From Pseudomonadota bacterium (GTDB taxonomy: Bacteria; Pseudomonadota; Alphaproteobacteria; Rhizobiales; Rhizobiaceae), in contig JAIUPA010000006.1 in the NCBI GenBank assembly GCA_020161665.1, positions 1-64,000 on the forward strand: a DNA stretch of 64,000 nucleotides, read 5' to 3'. The number at the start of each line of letters is the position of its first letter. Position 1 is the first letter of the stretch. The notes below the pieces were generated by a model. That model did no database searches. It was not told the origin of the DNA and saw nothing but the letters and a program-made list of their open reading frames with translations. Both the position numbers and the translations under genes were made by a program. Positions 19,442 to 27,932 of this stretch are shown piece by piece.

Positions 19442-19481
19442 CCAAATCGGATCCAATTAAAAACGACAGGTGGAAACAACC

Positions 19482-20684
19482 ATGCCGGCTTTCAAGACCC
19501 TTGATGACCTCACTGACATCTCCGGTAAGCGCGTCCTCGTACGCGTCGATCTCAACGTTCCCGTTGCTGACGGCAAGGTAACGGATGCGACCCGCATCGA
19601 GCGCGTTGCCCCCACGATCAAGGAACTGTCCGCCAAGGGCGCCAAGGTCGTTCTGCTGGCCCATTTCGGCCGTCCGAAGGGTGGCCCGGCCCCGGAATTC
19701 TCGCTTTCGATTGTCGCGCCGTCCGTCGAACAGGTTCTCGGCCAGCCGGTGGCCTTCGCCAGCGATTGCATCGGTGACGCCGCCAAGGCCGCCGTGGATG
19801 CCTTGCCTGCCGGTGGCATTCTGCTTCTCGAAAACACCCGCTTCCACAAGGAAGAGGAAAAGAACGTCGCCGAATTCGCCGATGCGTTGGCCGCCAATGG
19901 CGACATCTATGTCAACGACGCTTTCTCCGCCGCTCACCGCGCCCATGCCTCGACGGAAGGCCTGGCCCGCCGTCTCCCGGCCTATGCCGGTCGCACCATG
20001 CAGGCCGAACTTGAAGCCCTCGAAAAGGGCCTCGGCAACCCGGCCCGCCCGGTGGTCGCCATCGTTGGCGGCGCCAAGGTCTCCACCAAGATCGACCTCC
20101 TGTCCAACCTCGTGAAGAAGGTGGATGCGCTGGTCATCGGTGGCGGCATGGCCAACACCTTCCTCGCCGCCCGCGGCACCAATGTCGGCAAGTCGCTCTG
20201 CGAGCATGATCTGGCCGAAACCGCCAACCAGATCATGATCGATGCCGCCGCTGCCGGTTGCGCCATCGTTCTGCCGGATGACGGTGTCGTTGCCCGCGAA
20301 TTCAAGGCCGGTGCCGAGAATGAAGTGGTGGCCGTTGATGCCGTTCCGGCCGATGCCATGATCCTCGACGTCGGCCCGAAGTCGATCGACAACGTCAAGG
20401 CTTGGATCTCGCGCGCTGAAACGCTGGTGTGGAACGGCCCGCTCGGCGCCTTCGAAATCACCCCGTTTGATGCTGCAACGGTCGCCGCTGCCAAGCACGC
20501 TGCCGAGCGCACCAAGGCTGGCAAGCTGATCTCGGTTGCCGGTGGTGGCGATACGGTCGCAGCCCTCAACCATGCGGGCGTTGCCGATGACTTCACCTAT
20601 GTCTCAACCGCTGGCGGTGCCTTCCTGGAATGGATGGAAGGCAAGGAACTGCCGGGCGTTGCCGCCCTGATCCAGTCGGCCTGA
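19482..20684 (+). CDS. pgk: Phosphoglycerate kinase
   Basis: Transfers phosphate from 1,3-bisphosphoglycerate to ADP. The 400-residue monomer has [38 protein letters not shown], the nucleotide site NGPLGAFE and GGGDTVAAL. The ATG at 19482 has AGGTGG eight bases upstream; an in-frame GTG at 19470 is rejected because it overlaps that site. In many relatives fba and a thiE-like gene follow; here a small membrane-protein gene on the other strand follows and the thiE-like gene is 10 kb away. Confidence 0.97.
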   Translation: MPAFKTLDDLTDISGKRVLVRVDLNVPVADGKVTDATRIERVAPTIKELSAKGAKVVLLAHFGRPKGGPAPEFSLSIVAPSVEQVLGQPVAFASDCIGDAAKAAVDALPAGGILLLENTRFHKEEEKNVAEFADALAANGDIYVNDAFSAAHRAHASTEGLARRLPAYAGRTMQAELEALEKGLGNPARPVVAIVGGAKVSTKIDLLSNLVKKVDALVIGGGMANTFLAARGTNVGKSLCEHDLAETANQIMIDAAAAGCAIVLPDDGVVAREFKAGAENEVVAVDAVPADAMILDVGPKSIDNVKAWISRAETLVWNGPLGAFEITPFDAATVAAAKHAAERTKAGKLISVAGGGDTVAALNHAGVADDFTYVSTAGGAFLEWMEGKELPGVAALIQSA

Positions 20685-20708
20685 TTGCACCGTTCTTGAA
20701 TTGCGAAG

Positions 20709-20735
20709 GGCCGCGCTTCATGCGCGGCCTTATTC
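20709..20735 (+). terminator. Probable terminator of pgk
   Basis: GGCCGCGC / GCGCGGCC stem (20709-20716 and 20722-20729), 5-base loop, followed by TTATTC. The T-tract is imperfect. Confidence 0.6.
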
Positions 20736-20743
20736 GTTTCAGC

Positions 20744-20905
20744 CTACACCACATCCCGAAGCAGGATCACGGCCGTCCAGATGACAAAGGCGGCAATGGC
20801 AATCTTCCAGAAATCGGCGCGCCGCCGCAAACCCGGAAGGCCAAGCGGGCGGATGAGATGCAGCACCATGGCGGCCAGCAGGAAAAGTCCGATTGCCTTG
20901 CTCAT
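20744..20905 (-). CDS. Small two-helix membrane protein, unknown function
   Basis: A 53-residue protein starting at the ATG at 20905, with AGGGA four bases upstream. It has two hydrophobic helices, KAIGLFLLAAMVLHLI (about 3-18) and WKIAIAAFVIWTAVILL (about 33-49), separated by a basic GLPGLRRRADF turn. A longer frame from 20962 lacks a better start. I do not recognise the family. It converges on pgk and diverges from the MFS gene. Confidence 0.65.
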   Translation of the reverse strand: MSKAIGLFLLAAMVLHLIRPLGLPGLRRRADFWKIAIAAFVIWTAVILLRDVV

Positions 20906-21072
20906 GCTTTCCCTGCCCGCCCGTTGATTACTTGAACTCCGATAATCGAATGCACGGACCAAAGGAATGCCTCGTGACGCGTGCTCTTAAAGAAATACAC
21001 GCGCCGTGCCCTTGTCGTTCCGCAATTCGACTCTACCATCCTCATAACTGAATCGCCGCCGAGACCCCCCGC

Positions 21073-22350
21073 ATGCGCAGCAACATTCTGCCCGTCTTCG
21101 CCCTGCTTCTGGGCACGCTCTTTCTGTTCTGGGGAAACGGCCTGCACAGCCTGCTCCTGCCGGTTCGCGGCGCTCAGGAAGGCTATTCCAATGAAATGCT
21201 GGGCCTGCTCGGCACATCCTGGGCCACCGGCTTCGTAGCGGGCTGTTTTCTGGCACCCGCGCTCATCCAGCGCATCGGCCACGCCCGCGCCTTTTCCGTG
21301 TTCATTTCCATCATCGCCATGGTGGCTCTCTCGACGGGCATTTTCATCGATGACATCGTCTGGGTTGGCATGCGCGCCCTGACCGGCTTTGCCATTGCTG
21401 GAACCTCGATGATCATCGAAAGCTGGCTGAACGAACGCGCCACGAATGAAAGCCGCGGCATGATCTTCTCGCTCTACATTGCCATCACGCTGATCGGCGT
21501 GGTGGGCGGGCAGATGACACTGACACTGGGCGACGTGACCACCCAGACCCTCTTCCTTGCCTGTGGCATTTTCTATTGCCTCGCCATTTTGCCAACCACG
21601 CTGTCGAATGCCGCCACGCCCAAGCCGCTGAAGGCCGTGAAGCTTGATCTTCCCGCCCTTTATCGCACCTCGCCGATTGCCTTCTTCGGGATTTTGATGA
21701 TCGGCATCGCCAATGGTGCCTATGGCACGCTGGGCGCGGTGTTTGGCGCGCGCACCGGCCTGTCACAGACAAGTGTGGCGCTGATGATGAGTCTCACCAT
21801 CTTTGCCGGCGCACTCGCCCAATTCCCGGCAGGCCGCCTCTCCGACCGCATGGATCGCCGTTATGTCCTGGCGGCGCTCGCCGGTGTCGCGGCGGTGGCG
21901 GGCCTCATCATTATGGTCCTGCACCCGACCGAAGCCTGGGTTCTGATCCCGCTGGTCGCCCTGTATGGCGCGGCGGCCAATGCGCTCTACCCCATCGCCG
22001 TGGCGCATGCCAATGACTTCACCGCGCCGGAGGACTTCGTGAAAGTCTCGGGCGGCCTTCTGCTTCTCTTCGGCATCGGCACAATCATCGGTCCGACGCT
22101 GGGTGGTCCGGTAATGACCCGCTTCGGGGCGTACCATCTTTTCGCGGTCACAGCCTTCGCACATCTGACCATCGCCCTGTACGCGCTGCTACGCAGTCGC
22201 ATGCGCCCGCCGGCGCCGGTCGAAGGTCGCGAAACCTACGCGACCATGGCCGTCGGCACCACACCGCTTTCAACGCCCGAAGCCAGCGTGCTTGACCCGC
22301 GTGGCGCAAAGCCGCAATCTGGCGACGCTGTGGAGGATGAGAAGCCATGA
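21073..22350 (+). CDS. MFS transporter
   Basis: Major facilitator superfamily protein of 425 residues with about twelve helices. The first half runs from LLGTLFLFWGNGLHSLLLPV with the A-motif-like loop and IIESWLNERATNESRG; the second half has PAGRLSDRMDRRYVLAALAG. The pattern resembles YcaD-like drug/sugar transporters, but no substrate can be assigned. The last 50 residues are a soluble tail. Its stop overlaps the DUF1192 start by four bases (ATGA), so the two are translated together. Confidence 0.9.
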   Translation: MRSNILPVFALLLGTLFLFWGNGLHSLLLPVRGAQEGYSNEMLGLLGTSWATGFVAGCFLAPALIQRIGHARAFSVFISIIAMVALSTGIFIDDIVWVGMRALTGFAIAGTSMIIESWLNERATNESRGMIFSLYIAITLIGVVGGQMTLTLGDVTTQTLFLACGIFYCLAILPTTLSNAATPKPLKAVKLDLPALYRTSPIAFFGILMIGIANGAYGTLGAVFGARTGLSQTSVALMMSLTIFAGALAQFPAGRLSDRMDRRYVLAALAGVAAVAGLIIMVLHPTEAWVLIPLVALYGAAANALYPIAVAHANDFTAPEDFVKVSGGLLLLFGIGTIIGPTLGGPVMTRFGAYHLFAVTAFAHLTIALYALLRSRMRPPAPVEGRETYATMAVGTTPLSTPEASVLDPRGAKPQSGDAVEDEKP

Positions 22351-22541
22351 CCTTCGCCTTTGATGACGACCGCCCGAAAAAGAAGCTCGCCCACGAGATC
22401 GGCAGTGATCTGTCAGGCCTGTCCGTGGATGAATTGAAGGCCCGTGTGAACCTGCTGAAAGGCGAGATCGACCGCCTCGAAGCCGAGGCGTTGAAAAAGT
22501 CTGCCTCTATCAGCGCTGCCGAGAGCCTTTTTCGCCGTTAA
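22347..22541 (+). CDS. DUF1192 protein
   Basis: Small 64-residue protein of the DUF1192 family, common in Hyphomicrobiales and of unknown function. It starts MTFAFDDDRPKKKLAHEIG and continues with LSGLSVDELKARVNLLKGEI and a short coiled coil, ending in SLFRR. It overlaps the MFS gene by four bases, indicating translational coupling. It is the last gene before a 361-base non-coding region that holds a probable small RNA and CtrA boxes. Confidence 0.9.
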   Translation: MTFAFDDDRPKKKLAHEIGSDLSGLSVDELKARVNLLKGEIDRLEAEALKKSASISAAESLFRR

Positions 22542-22593
22542 GGCCGAAGAATTGGCCTTATGCTTTATGGGGCCGCTCAAATTCTTCCAAGAA

Positions 22594-22608
22594 TTAAGAC
22601 AATATTAA
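22594..22608. promoter_or_regulatory. CtrA box 1
   Basis: TTAAGACAATATTAA matches the full CtrA consensus TTAA-N7-TTAA. It lies about 40-55 bases upstream of the likely start of the small RNA candidate. A perfect palindrome AATTCTTCCAAGAATT (22580-22595) abuts it. Confidence 0.6.
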
Positions 22609-22647
22609 GCTTTACAGCTTATTACTATTCACATCCGGAGCTTTCCG

Positions 22648-22734
22648 GACTCAGACAGTTTCTCCAGTTTGGCGATTTGGTCTGATTTTCTCCCTGTTTT
22701 ACCTTTGGAGCCGCTCTTTAGCGGCTCTTTTTTT
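22648..22734 (+). ncRNA. Probable trans-acting small RNA (alpha-r8/MmgR-like)
   Basis: About 87 nt without an ORF. A 5' stem CAGAC (22652-22656) / GTCTG (22680-22684) is followed by an unpaired pyrimidine stretch TTTTCTCCCT (22686-22695) and a strong terminator, GAGCCGCT / AGCGGCTC with seven Ts (22708-22734). Stem, anti-Shine-Dalgarno-like CUCCCU core and terminator resemble the rhizobial alpha-r8 (MmgR) family, whose core I recall as UUUCCUCCCU; one base differs here. A second short palindrome (22634-22649) lies at or before the 5' end. The family call is from memory and the ends are inferred. Confidence 0.6.
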
Positions 22735-22763
22735 GCCATAATATCTGCGTAAAATTGTGGGAA

Positions 22764-22778
22764 TTAACCCTTCCTTAA
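22764..22778. promoter_or_regulatory. CtrA box 2, upstream of rcdA
   Basis: TTAACCCTTCCTTAA is a full TTAA-N7-TTAA match, 125 bases upstream of the rcdA ATG. A TATCAA hexamer at 22801-22806 could serve as the -10 element. In Caulobacter rcdA is a CtrA target, which fits. Confidence 0.65.
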
Positions 22779-22902
22779 GAAACGGCTTGCGCTTTTCTGG
22801 TATCAAGAGCATCCTTTGAGTATAGAAAGACGGCGGGAATTTAAGGCTGTTGCCTCCCTCCGCCCGATGCCCGTAAGTGATGCGTTAACAGGGATAGGTT
22901 CC

Positions 22903-23418
22903 ATGTCCGAGCTTGGATTGAATACGATCAGCTTCGCTGGCCGCGCTGCTTCTTCCGCCCAGTTCAAGGCGCTGTATAGCGAGGGGATGGCGTTGGTTGA
23001 AGAGACGGCAACCTACCTTGATGGTTCGGGTCGCACGGCTTCCAAGGTTCTGCCGCGTATGGCTTCGGTGCTCTACGCCGCTGAATCCATGCGTCTCACC
23101 ACCCGTCTCATGCAGATGGCCTCCTGGCTGCTTCTGCAGCGCGCCGTCAACAATGGCGAAATGACCCGCGATCAGGTTCTGCTCGAAAAGAACAAGGTGC
23201 GCCTCGACGGCTTCAACGTCGACCGCAACGCTCCGGGCTGGAACGATCTGCCGGAAGCCTTCCGCGATCTCGTTGAGCGCTCGCTGCGCCTGCAGAACCG
23301 CGTGGCTGTTCTGGACCGCGAAATCTACCGCCCGGCCGATGCCGAAATCATCCCGGACAATGAAAACAGCGTCCAGGCCCAGCTGAACCTGCTGCGCACG
23401 GCCTTTGCCAAGCACTGA
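22903..23418 (+). CDS. rcdA: RcdA-like proteolysis adaptor (DUF1465)
   Basis: RcdA is the ClpXP adaptor, working with CpdR and PopA, that delivers the cell-cycle regulator CtrA for degradation. From the ATG at 22903, preceded by AGGGATAGG, the protein is 171 residues and matches the DUF1465 family: helical bundle with SSAQFKALYSEGMALVEETA, YLDGSGRTASKVLPRMASVL and MRLTTRLMQMASWLLLQRAV. A longer frame from 22816 is rejected. A CtrA box upstream suggests feedback. Function is inferred from Caulobacter and relatives. Confidence 0.9.
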   Translation: MSELGLNTISFAGRAASSAQFKALYSEGMALVEETATYLDGSGRTASKVLPRMASVLYAAESMRLTTRLMQMASWLLLQRAVNNGEMTRDQVLLEKNKVRLDGFNVDRNAPGWNDLPEAFRDLVERSLRLQNRVAVLDREIYRPADAEIIPDNENSVQAQLNLLRTAFAKH

Positions 23419-23445
23419 ACATTTTCCATTCCATGGAACGAAAAA

Positions 23446-23470
23446 GGCGCGGGAAACACCCGCGCCTTTT
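23446..23470 (+). terminator. Intrinsic terminator of rcdA
   Basis: GGCGCGGG (23446-23453) / CCCGCGCC (23459-23466), loop of five, followed by TTTT; a preceding A-run could make it bidirectional. Confidence 0.8.
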
Positions 23471-23498
23471 CGTTTGGATGGTGCCGCTGTAGGGCAAC

Positions 23499-23522
23499 AA
23501 AAAACCCGGCCAGAAGCCGGGT
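23499..23522 (-). terminator. Intrinsic terminator of rpmE
   Basis: On the minus strand ACCCGGC / GCCGGGT with a 5-base loop, followed by six Ts (the A-run at 23499-23504). Confidence 0.8.
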
Positions 23523-23548
23523 CTTTCGAATGATCTGACAAGCAGAAA

Positions 23549-23770
23549 TTAGAGGCCGAGGCCGCCGAAACGCTTGTTGAACTTGGAAACGCGGCCGCCA
23601 CGGTCCATCAGCTGCTGGTTACCGCCGGTCCAAGCCGGATGCGAATGCGAGTCGATTTCAAGGTTCATGACAGCGCCTTCCGAACCCCAGGTCGAGCGGG
23701 TTTCGTACTCGGTGCCATCGGTCATCACAACCTTGATCATGTGATAGTCGGGATGGATATCAGCCTTCAT
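23549..23770 (-). CDS. rpmE: Ribosomal protein L31 (zinc-free form)
   Basis: 50S ribosomal protein L31, 73 residues, beginning [20 protein letters not shown] and ending [10 protein letters not shown]. It contains no cysteine, so it is the C-minus form that does not hold zinc. It converges on rcdA and diverges from the ABC exporter gene, an arrangement I know from other Hyphomicrobiales. Ends at its own terminator. Confidence 0.96.
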   Translation of the reverse strand: MKADIHPDYHMIKVVMTDGTEYETRSTWGSEGAVMNLEIDSHSHPAWTGGNQQLMDRGGRVSKFNKRFGGLGL

Positions 23771-23968
23771 CTCAATCTTCCTGGCGTTCCATGGGCCCTT
23801 TGCTTTATGTCAAGGAAGCAAGCGGACCGATCCAATAATCAAAGCCGTGTTCGCGATCCCGCGTGCCACGGCTTCCCAATTCCGTGCCGTGCCTATACAT
23901 GAAGGCAAAACAGATAACAAGTGCCTGCGTGCGCGGCTTAAGAGCTTCCGCATGAGACTGGAGGAAGC

Positions 23969-25750
23969 GTGTCGAAAACTGCCACGAATGCCGAAAACGG
24001 ACGCCGTTCGGTGAAGCCTCTTTCCGGCCTTCTGCCCTATTTGAAACGCTATAAACGCATTGTGGGCGCTGCTCTCTTCTTTCTGGCACTGGCCGCCACC
24101 GCCACGCTGGCCCTGCCATTGGCTGTGCGCCGCATGGTGGACCATGGCTTTAACGGCGCGGATGCCGGGCTGATCAACAACTACTTTATCATGCTCATGG
24201 TCATTGCCGCCGTCCTCGCTCTCTCCAGTGCCATGCGCTACTATTTCGTCATGCTGCTGGGCGAACGCGTGGTGACCGACCTGCGCAATGATGTTTTCGC
24301 CCATGTCATGACGCTGTCGCCGCAATTCTACGACAAGAGCCAGTCCGGCGAGATTGTGTCGCGCCTGACCAACGATGCGGCACAGATTCGCTCTGCGGCA
24401 GGCGCCACCGCCTCCATGGCGCTGCGCAACATCATTCTGTGCATCGGTGCCATTGTCATGATGGTCTACACCAGCCCCGGCCTCTCCGGCATGGTGCTGG
24501 CCGCCATTCCGGTCATCGTCTTCTCGCTGGTTGCCTTTGGCCGTTCGGTGCGCCGCCGCTCACGCGCGGCTCAGGATACGCTTGCCGATGCCGCAGCCTT
24601 TGCCAGCGAAACCATCGCCTCGATCCGCACCGTGCAAGCGTTCAATGGTGAGCCGCAGGCCAATCGCCGCTATTCCGGCGCGGTCGAGGGTGCCTATCAG
24701 GCGGCCCGCTCTGCCGTCGGAGCCCGCGCCGTGCTGACCGGCGTCGCCATTTCACTGGTCTTCGGCTCCGTCGTCGCCATTTTGTGGTTTGGCGCGCGCA
24801 ATGTGCTCGAAGGCACCATGTCGGCAGGCACGCTCGGCCAGTTCGTGCTCTATTCAGTGATCGCAGCCAGCGGCCTTGGCCAGCTTTCCGAAGTCTGGGG
24901 CGAACTGGCTCAGGCTGGCGGTGCTGCCGAGCGCCTCAACGAACTGCTGCATGAGAAATCCCCCGTCAGCGATCCGCTAGAGCCGAAACTCTTGCCCTCC
25001 CCCGCCTCGGGCGCGCTGGCGTTTGACACCATTTCTTTCGCCTATCCGGCCTACCCGGACCGGCAGGTTCTTTCAGGCTTGAGCTTTTCGGCCCGTCCCG
25101 GCGAAACGGTGGCCATCGTCGGCCCTTCGGGCGCAGGCAAGAGCACGCTCTTCTCGCTCATTCTGCGCTACTATGATCCGACAAGCGGTGCGATCCGCAT
25201 CGATGGCGAAGATATCCGCGAAACAAGCCTTGCCGATCTACGCGCCCGCGTTGCCATCGTGCCGCAGGATGTGACGATTTTCGCCACAACGATCCACGAC
25301 AACATTGCCTTTGGCAGACCCGATGCCACGCCGGACATGATCCGGGCTGCCGCCAAGGCGGCGCAGGCCGATGAATTCATCCAGAAGCTCGCCAATGGGT
25401 ATGACACGCTGGCGGGCGAACGCGGCGTGACGCTGTCCGGGGGCCAGCGTCAGCGCATTGCCATTGCCCGCGCCATCCTGCGCGACGCCCCGCTTCTGCT
25501 TCTCGATGAAGCGACCTCGGCGCTGGATGCCGAAAGCGAAACGCTGGTGCAGCAGGCGCTGGAAGAACTGATGAAGAACCGCACGACGCTGGTGATCGCC
25601 CACCGTCTGGCAACGGTTCTGAAGGCCGACCGCATCCTCGTCATGGAAAACGGTCGCGTGGTCGAAGAAGGCACGCACGAAAGCCTCGTGCAGGTTGGCG
25701 GCCTTTACGCCCGCCTCGCGCGCCTGCAATTCGAAGCCGCTAACGAATAG
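23969..25750 (+). CDS. ABC exporter half-transporter (MsbA-like)
   Basis: Fused membrane and ATPase protein of 593 residues that works as a dimer. Six helices span about residues 30-310, with the elbow YDKSQSGEIVSRLTNDAAQI. The ATPase domain has Walker A GPSGAGKST near 384, LSGGQRQRIAIARA near 488 and LLLLDEATSALDAE near 509. GTG start at 23969 with an ideal GGAGGAAGC ribosome site. Homologues export lipids or drugs; substrate unknown. It is monocistronic, and next to rpmE as in relatives. Confidence 0.93.
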   Translation: MSKTATNAENGRRSVKPLSGLLPYLKRYKRIVGAALFFLALAATATLALPLAVRRMVDHGFNGADAGLINNYFIMLMVIAAVLALSSAMRYYFVMLLGERVVTDLRNDVFAHVMTLSPQFYDKSQSGEIVSRLTNDAAQIRSAAGATASMALRNIILCIGAIVMMVYTSPGLSGMVLAAIPVIVFSLVAFGRSVRRRSRAAQDTLADAAAFASETIASIRTVQAFNGEPQANRRYSGAVEGAYQAARSAVGARAVLTGVAISLVFGSVVAILWFGARNVLEGTMSAGTLGQFVLYSVIAASGLGQLSEVWGELAQAGGAAERLNELLHEKSPVSDPLEPKLLPSPASGALAFDTISFAYPAYPDRQVLSGLSFSARPGETVAIVGPSGAGKSTLFSLILRYYDPTSGAIRIDGEDIRETSLADLRARVAIVPQDVTIFATTIHDNIAFGRPDATPDMIRAAAKAAQADEFIQKLANGYDTLAGERGVTLSGGQRQRIAIARAILRDAPLLLLDEATSALDAESETLVQQALEELMKNRTTLVIAHRLATVLKADRILVMENGRVVEEGTHESLVQVGGLYARLARLQFEAANE

Positions 25751-25778
25751 AGCAATTCCAGGAAAACTGTGCCGCGGC

Positions 25779-26810
25779 TCACCGCTCGGTGAGCTTCAAC
25801 TCGATACGCCGGTTTTGGGCGCGGGCCTCCGGCGTATCGCCTTCCGTGAGCGGCTGAAACTCGCCAAAGCCCGCCGCGACCAGCCGCTTGGCCGGAACGC
25901 CCTGCGAGATGAGATATTTGACCACCGCCGTGGCGCGAGCCGAGGACAATTCCCAGTTATCGGCAAAGCGACCGGAACCGGACAGCGGCACATTGTCGGT
26001 GTGACCATCCACGCGCAGAACCCAGTTGATATCCGGCGGGATTTCCTTGTTGAGATCAACCAGCGCCGAAGCGAGCTTCTTCATCTCATCCTGCCCGGCG
26101 GGGTTGATTTCCGCCGCACCGGAGGGGAACAACACTTCCGACTGGAAAACGAAGCGGTCGCCCACAATGCGGATATTCTCGCGGTCCGAGAGGATTTCAC
26201 GAAGACGGCCAAAGAAGTCCGAGCGGTAACGGTTGAGTTCCTGCACCTTCTGGGCCAGCGCCACGTTCAGACGACGCCCGAGATCGGCAATCTTGGCCTG
26301 CGAGGTCTGGTCACGCGCCTCAGACGCCTGAAGGGCCGCTTCCACGGCAGCAATCTGGGCACGCAGCGCCGCAATCTGCTGGTTAAGCAGTTCCACCTGG
26401 CTGAGCGCCCGCGCACTCACGTCCTTTTGTTGCGAAAGTTCGCCCGTCAGCGTGGTGATCCGCTGATCGGCAGCGCTTGCCGAACCGGATCCGGCATCGA
26501 GCAGCGATTGCAGGCGGGTGCGCTCAGTCTCCGAACTGGCCAGCGACGCCTGAAGCGCCGCCAGCGAATCTTCAAGATCCGACTTGTTGCCACGTTCCAG
26601 CGCCAGAAGTTCGGTCAGTTCGGCAATCTGGCTATTCAGGCGGTTGAGCACATCATCCTTGCCGGAGATCTCCCGCGACAGCACGAACTGGGCGAGCACA
26701 AACACCGTCAGGAGGAACATGATGGCCAGAAGCAGCGTGGACAATGCGTCCACGAAGCCCGGCCAGTAATCCACGCCACGTTCGCGGCGACCGTTTCGCG
26801 CCAGCGCCAT
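25779..26810 (-). CDS. OmpA-like peptidoglycan-binding protein with coiled coil
   Basis: A 343-residue MotB-like protein: short cytoplasmic N-terminus ending DYWPGFVDALSTLLLA, one membrane helix (about 22-45), a long periplasmic coiled coil (about 50-190) and an OmpA C-terminal domain (about 215-340; VDGHTDNVPLSG, NWELSSARATAVVKYLI, PEARAQNRRIELKL) that should bind peptidoglycan. Its ATG directly follows the stop of the MotA/ExbB-like gene. There are no flagellar genes nearby, so a flagellar stator is unlikely. It probably forms a proton-driven envelope complex with its neighbour; role unknown. Confidence 0.85.
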   Translation of the reverse strand: MALARNGRRERGVDYWPGFVDALSTLLLAIMFLLTVFVLAQFVLSREISGKDDVLNRLNSQIAELTELLALERGNKSDLEDSLAALQASLASSETERTRLQSLLDAGSGSASAADQRITTLTGELSQQKDVSARALSQVELLNQQIAALRAQIAAVEAALQASEARDQTSQAKIADLGRRLNVALAQKVQELNRYRSDFFGRLREILSDRENIRIVGDRFVFQSEVLFPSGAAEINPAGQDEMKKLASALVDLNKEIPPDINWVLRVDGHTDNVPLSGSGRFADNWELSSARATAVVKYLISQGVPAKRLVAAGFGEFQPLTEGDTPEARAQNRRIELKLTER

Positions 26811-27827
26811 TTAGTGGCTCCCGCGCTCGGCGGCCAGCCGTTCCAGAACCCGCCGCAGGTCGGCATTTTCCTGCTTTTGCGCCTCCATCAGGTCGCGCAT
26901 GAGCTGCTGTTCCTGCCGCATCGTCCGCACCAGCCCCTGAACGCCTTCGGCCAGATTGGCCATGGCTGCCGCCGAATGCATCTCCGTCTTGCCGCTGGCG
27001 GCAAGTTGCGAAAGCGCCTTGCTCAGTTCGCCCATTTCAGCCGCCCCGGCGGCATTGGCCGACGAACTGCCGGAGGTGACATCGGTCACGGACGAGAGCC
27101 AGTTTTCCAGTTCCATATAGAAACGGTTCTGGGCGCGACCGGCCTGCAGATCGAGGAAACCGAGGATGAGCGAACCGGAAAGGCCGAGAAGCGACGACGA
27201 AAACGCCGTGCCCATGCCCGCCAGCGGTTGACCGAGACCGCTTTTCACCGCCGCCAGCACATCATTCGTATCGCCGCCCGCATCCAGCGACTGGATGACG
27301 CCGCTGATCGACCCGATCGTGCCGATCAAGCCCCAGAACGTGCCAAGCAGGCCGAGGAAAACGAGAAGGCCGATAAGATAGCGCGACGTGTCCCGCGATT
27401 CATCCAGACGCGTCGCAATCGAATCGAGAATCGAACGGAAGGCCGTCGCCGTCAGCGATTGCGACTGGCGGTGGCCGATGAGCGAGCGCATGGGAGCCAG
27501 AAGGCGCGGCTCGCCGCCGGTGCGGTCGGCATTTTGCCCCGCCGCCTGAAAGGCATTGAACCAGCGAACCTCACGCTTGAGGCCAACGACATGGCTGAAA
27601 ATGAGAATGGCACCAATCAGCAGAACGCCGAGAATCAGGCCGTTCAGACCCGGATTGGTCATGAAGGCCGCATGGGCCTGCCGGTAAAGAATGGCGGCCA
27701 CGAAGCCCGCCAGAACCAGAAAGAGCACCATGGTCCAGAAGACCGGCATGGGGCTTGAGAGTTTAACGGCTGGCACGTGCCGCCCTGTTTCGAAACCGTC
27801 AGACTCGTTGAGCCGCAAATCCGTCAT
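26811..27827 (-). CDS. MotA/ExbB-like membrane protein
   Basis: A 338-residue inner-membrane protein. Two N-terminal helices (about 28-48 and 58-80) precede a cytoplasmic loop and the MotA/TolQ/ExbB core LLVFLGLLGTFWGLIGTIGS and GMGTAFSSSLLGLSGSLILG. The C-terminal 80 residues are a cytoplasmic helix MRQEQQLMRDLMEAQKQENA. The ATG at 27827 was chosen over a GTG three codons earlier. It abuts the OmpA-like gene with no gap, so the two are co-translated partners. Conserved pair in Hyphomicrobiales; function not established to my knowledge. Confidence 0.85.
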   Translation of the reverse strand: MTDLRLNESDGFETGRHVPAVKLSSPMPVFWTMVLFLVLAGFVAAILYRQAHAAFMTNPGLNGLILGVLLIGAILIFSHVVGLKREVRWFNAFQAAGQNADRTGGEPRLLAPMRSLIGHRQSQSLTATAFRSILDSIATRLDESRDTSRYLIGLLVFLGLLGTFWGLIGTIGSISGVIQSLDAGGDTNDVLAAVKSGLGQPLAGMGTAFSSSLLGLSGSLILGFLDLQAGRAQNRFYMELENWLSSVTDVTSGSSSANAAGAAEMGELSKALSQLAASGKTEMHSAAAMANLAEGVQGLVRTMRQEQQLMRDLMEAQKQENADLRRVLERLAAERGSH

Positions 27828-27932
27828 CGTTCTCACACTCGCATCAGGAAACCTTTATGCGAGGCTAGTGGAAAAATGCGACGAATTGAAGGACCAATGC
27901 CGCCCATCCCCATGAGATGGGCAAGCGCTTTG

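Noticed and set aside
19377..19460. 27-codon ORF before pgk
   Set aside because: It overlaps the likely pgk promoter, lacks a ribosome site and has no recognisable family.
25695..27758. 687-codon open frame over the OmpA-like and MotA-like genes
   Set aside because: Shadow frame rich in Arg/His/Gln, antisense to two genes with clear domains.
25779..27827. Zorya-type (ZorAB) defence module
   Set aside because: The MotA/OmpA-like pair lacks the ZorC/ZorD or ZorE effector genes, and its neighbours are housekeeping genes conserved in the order.
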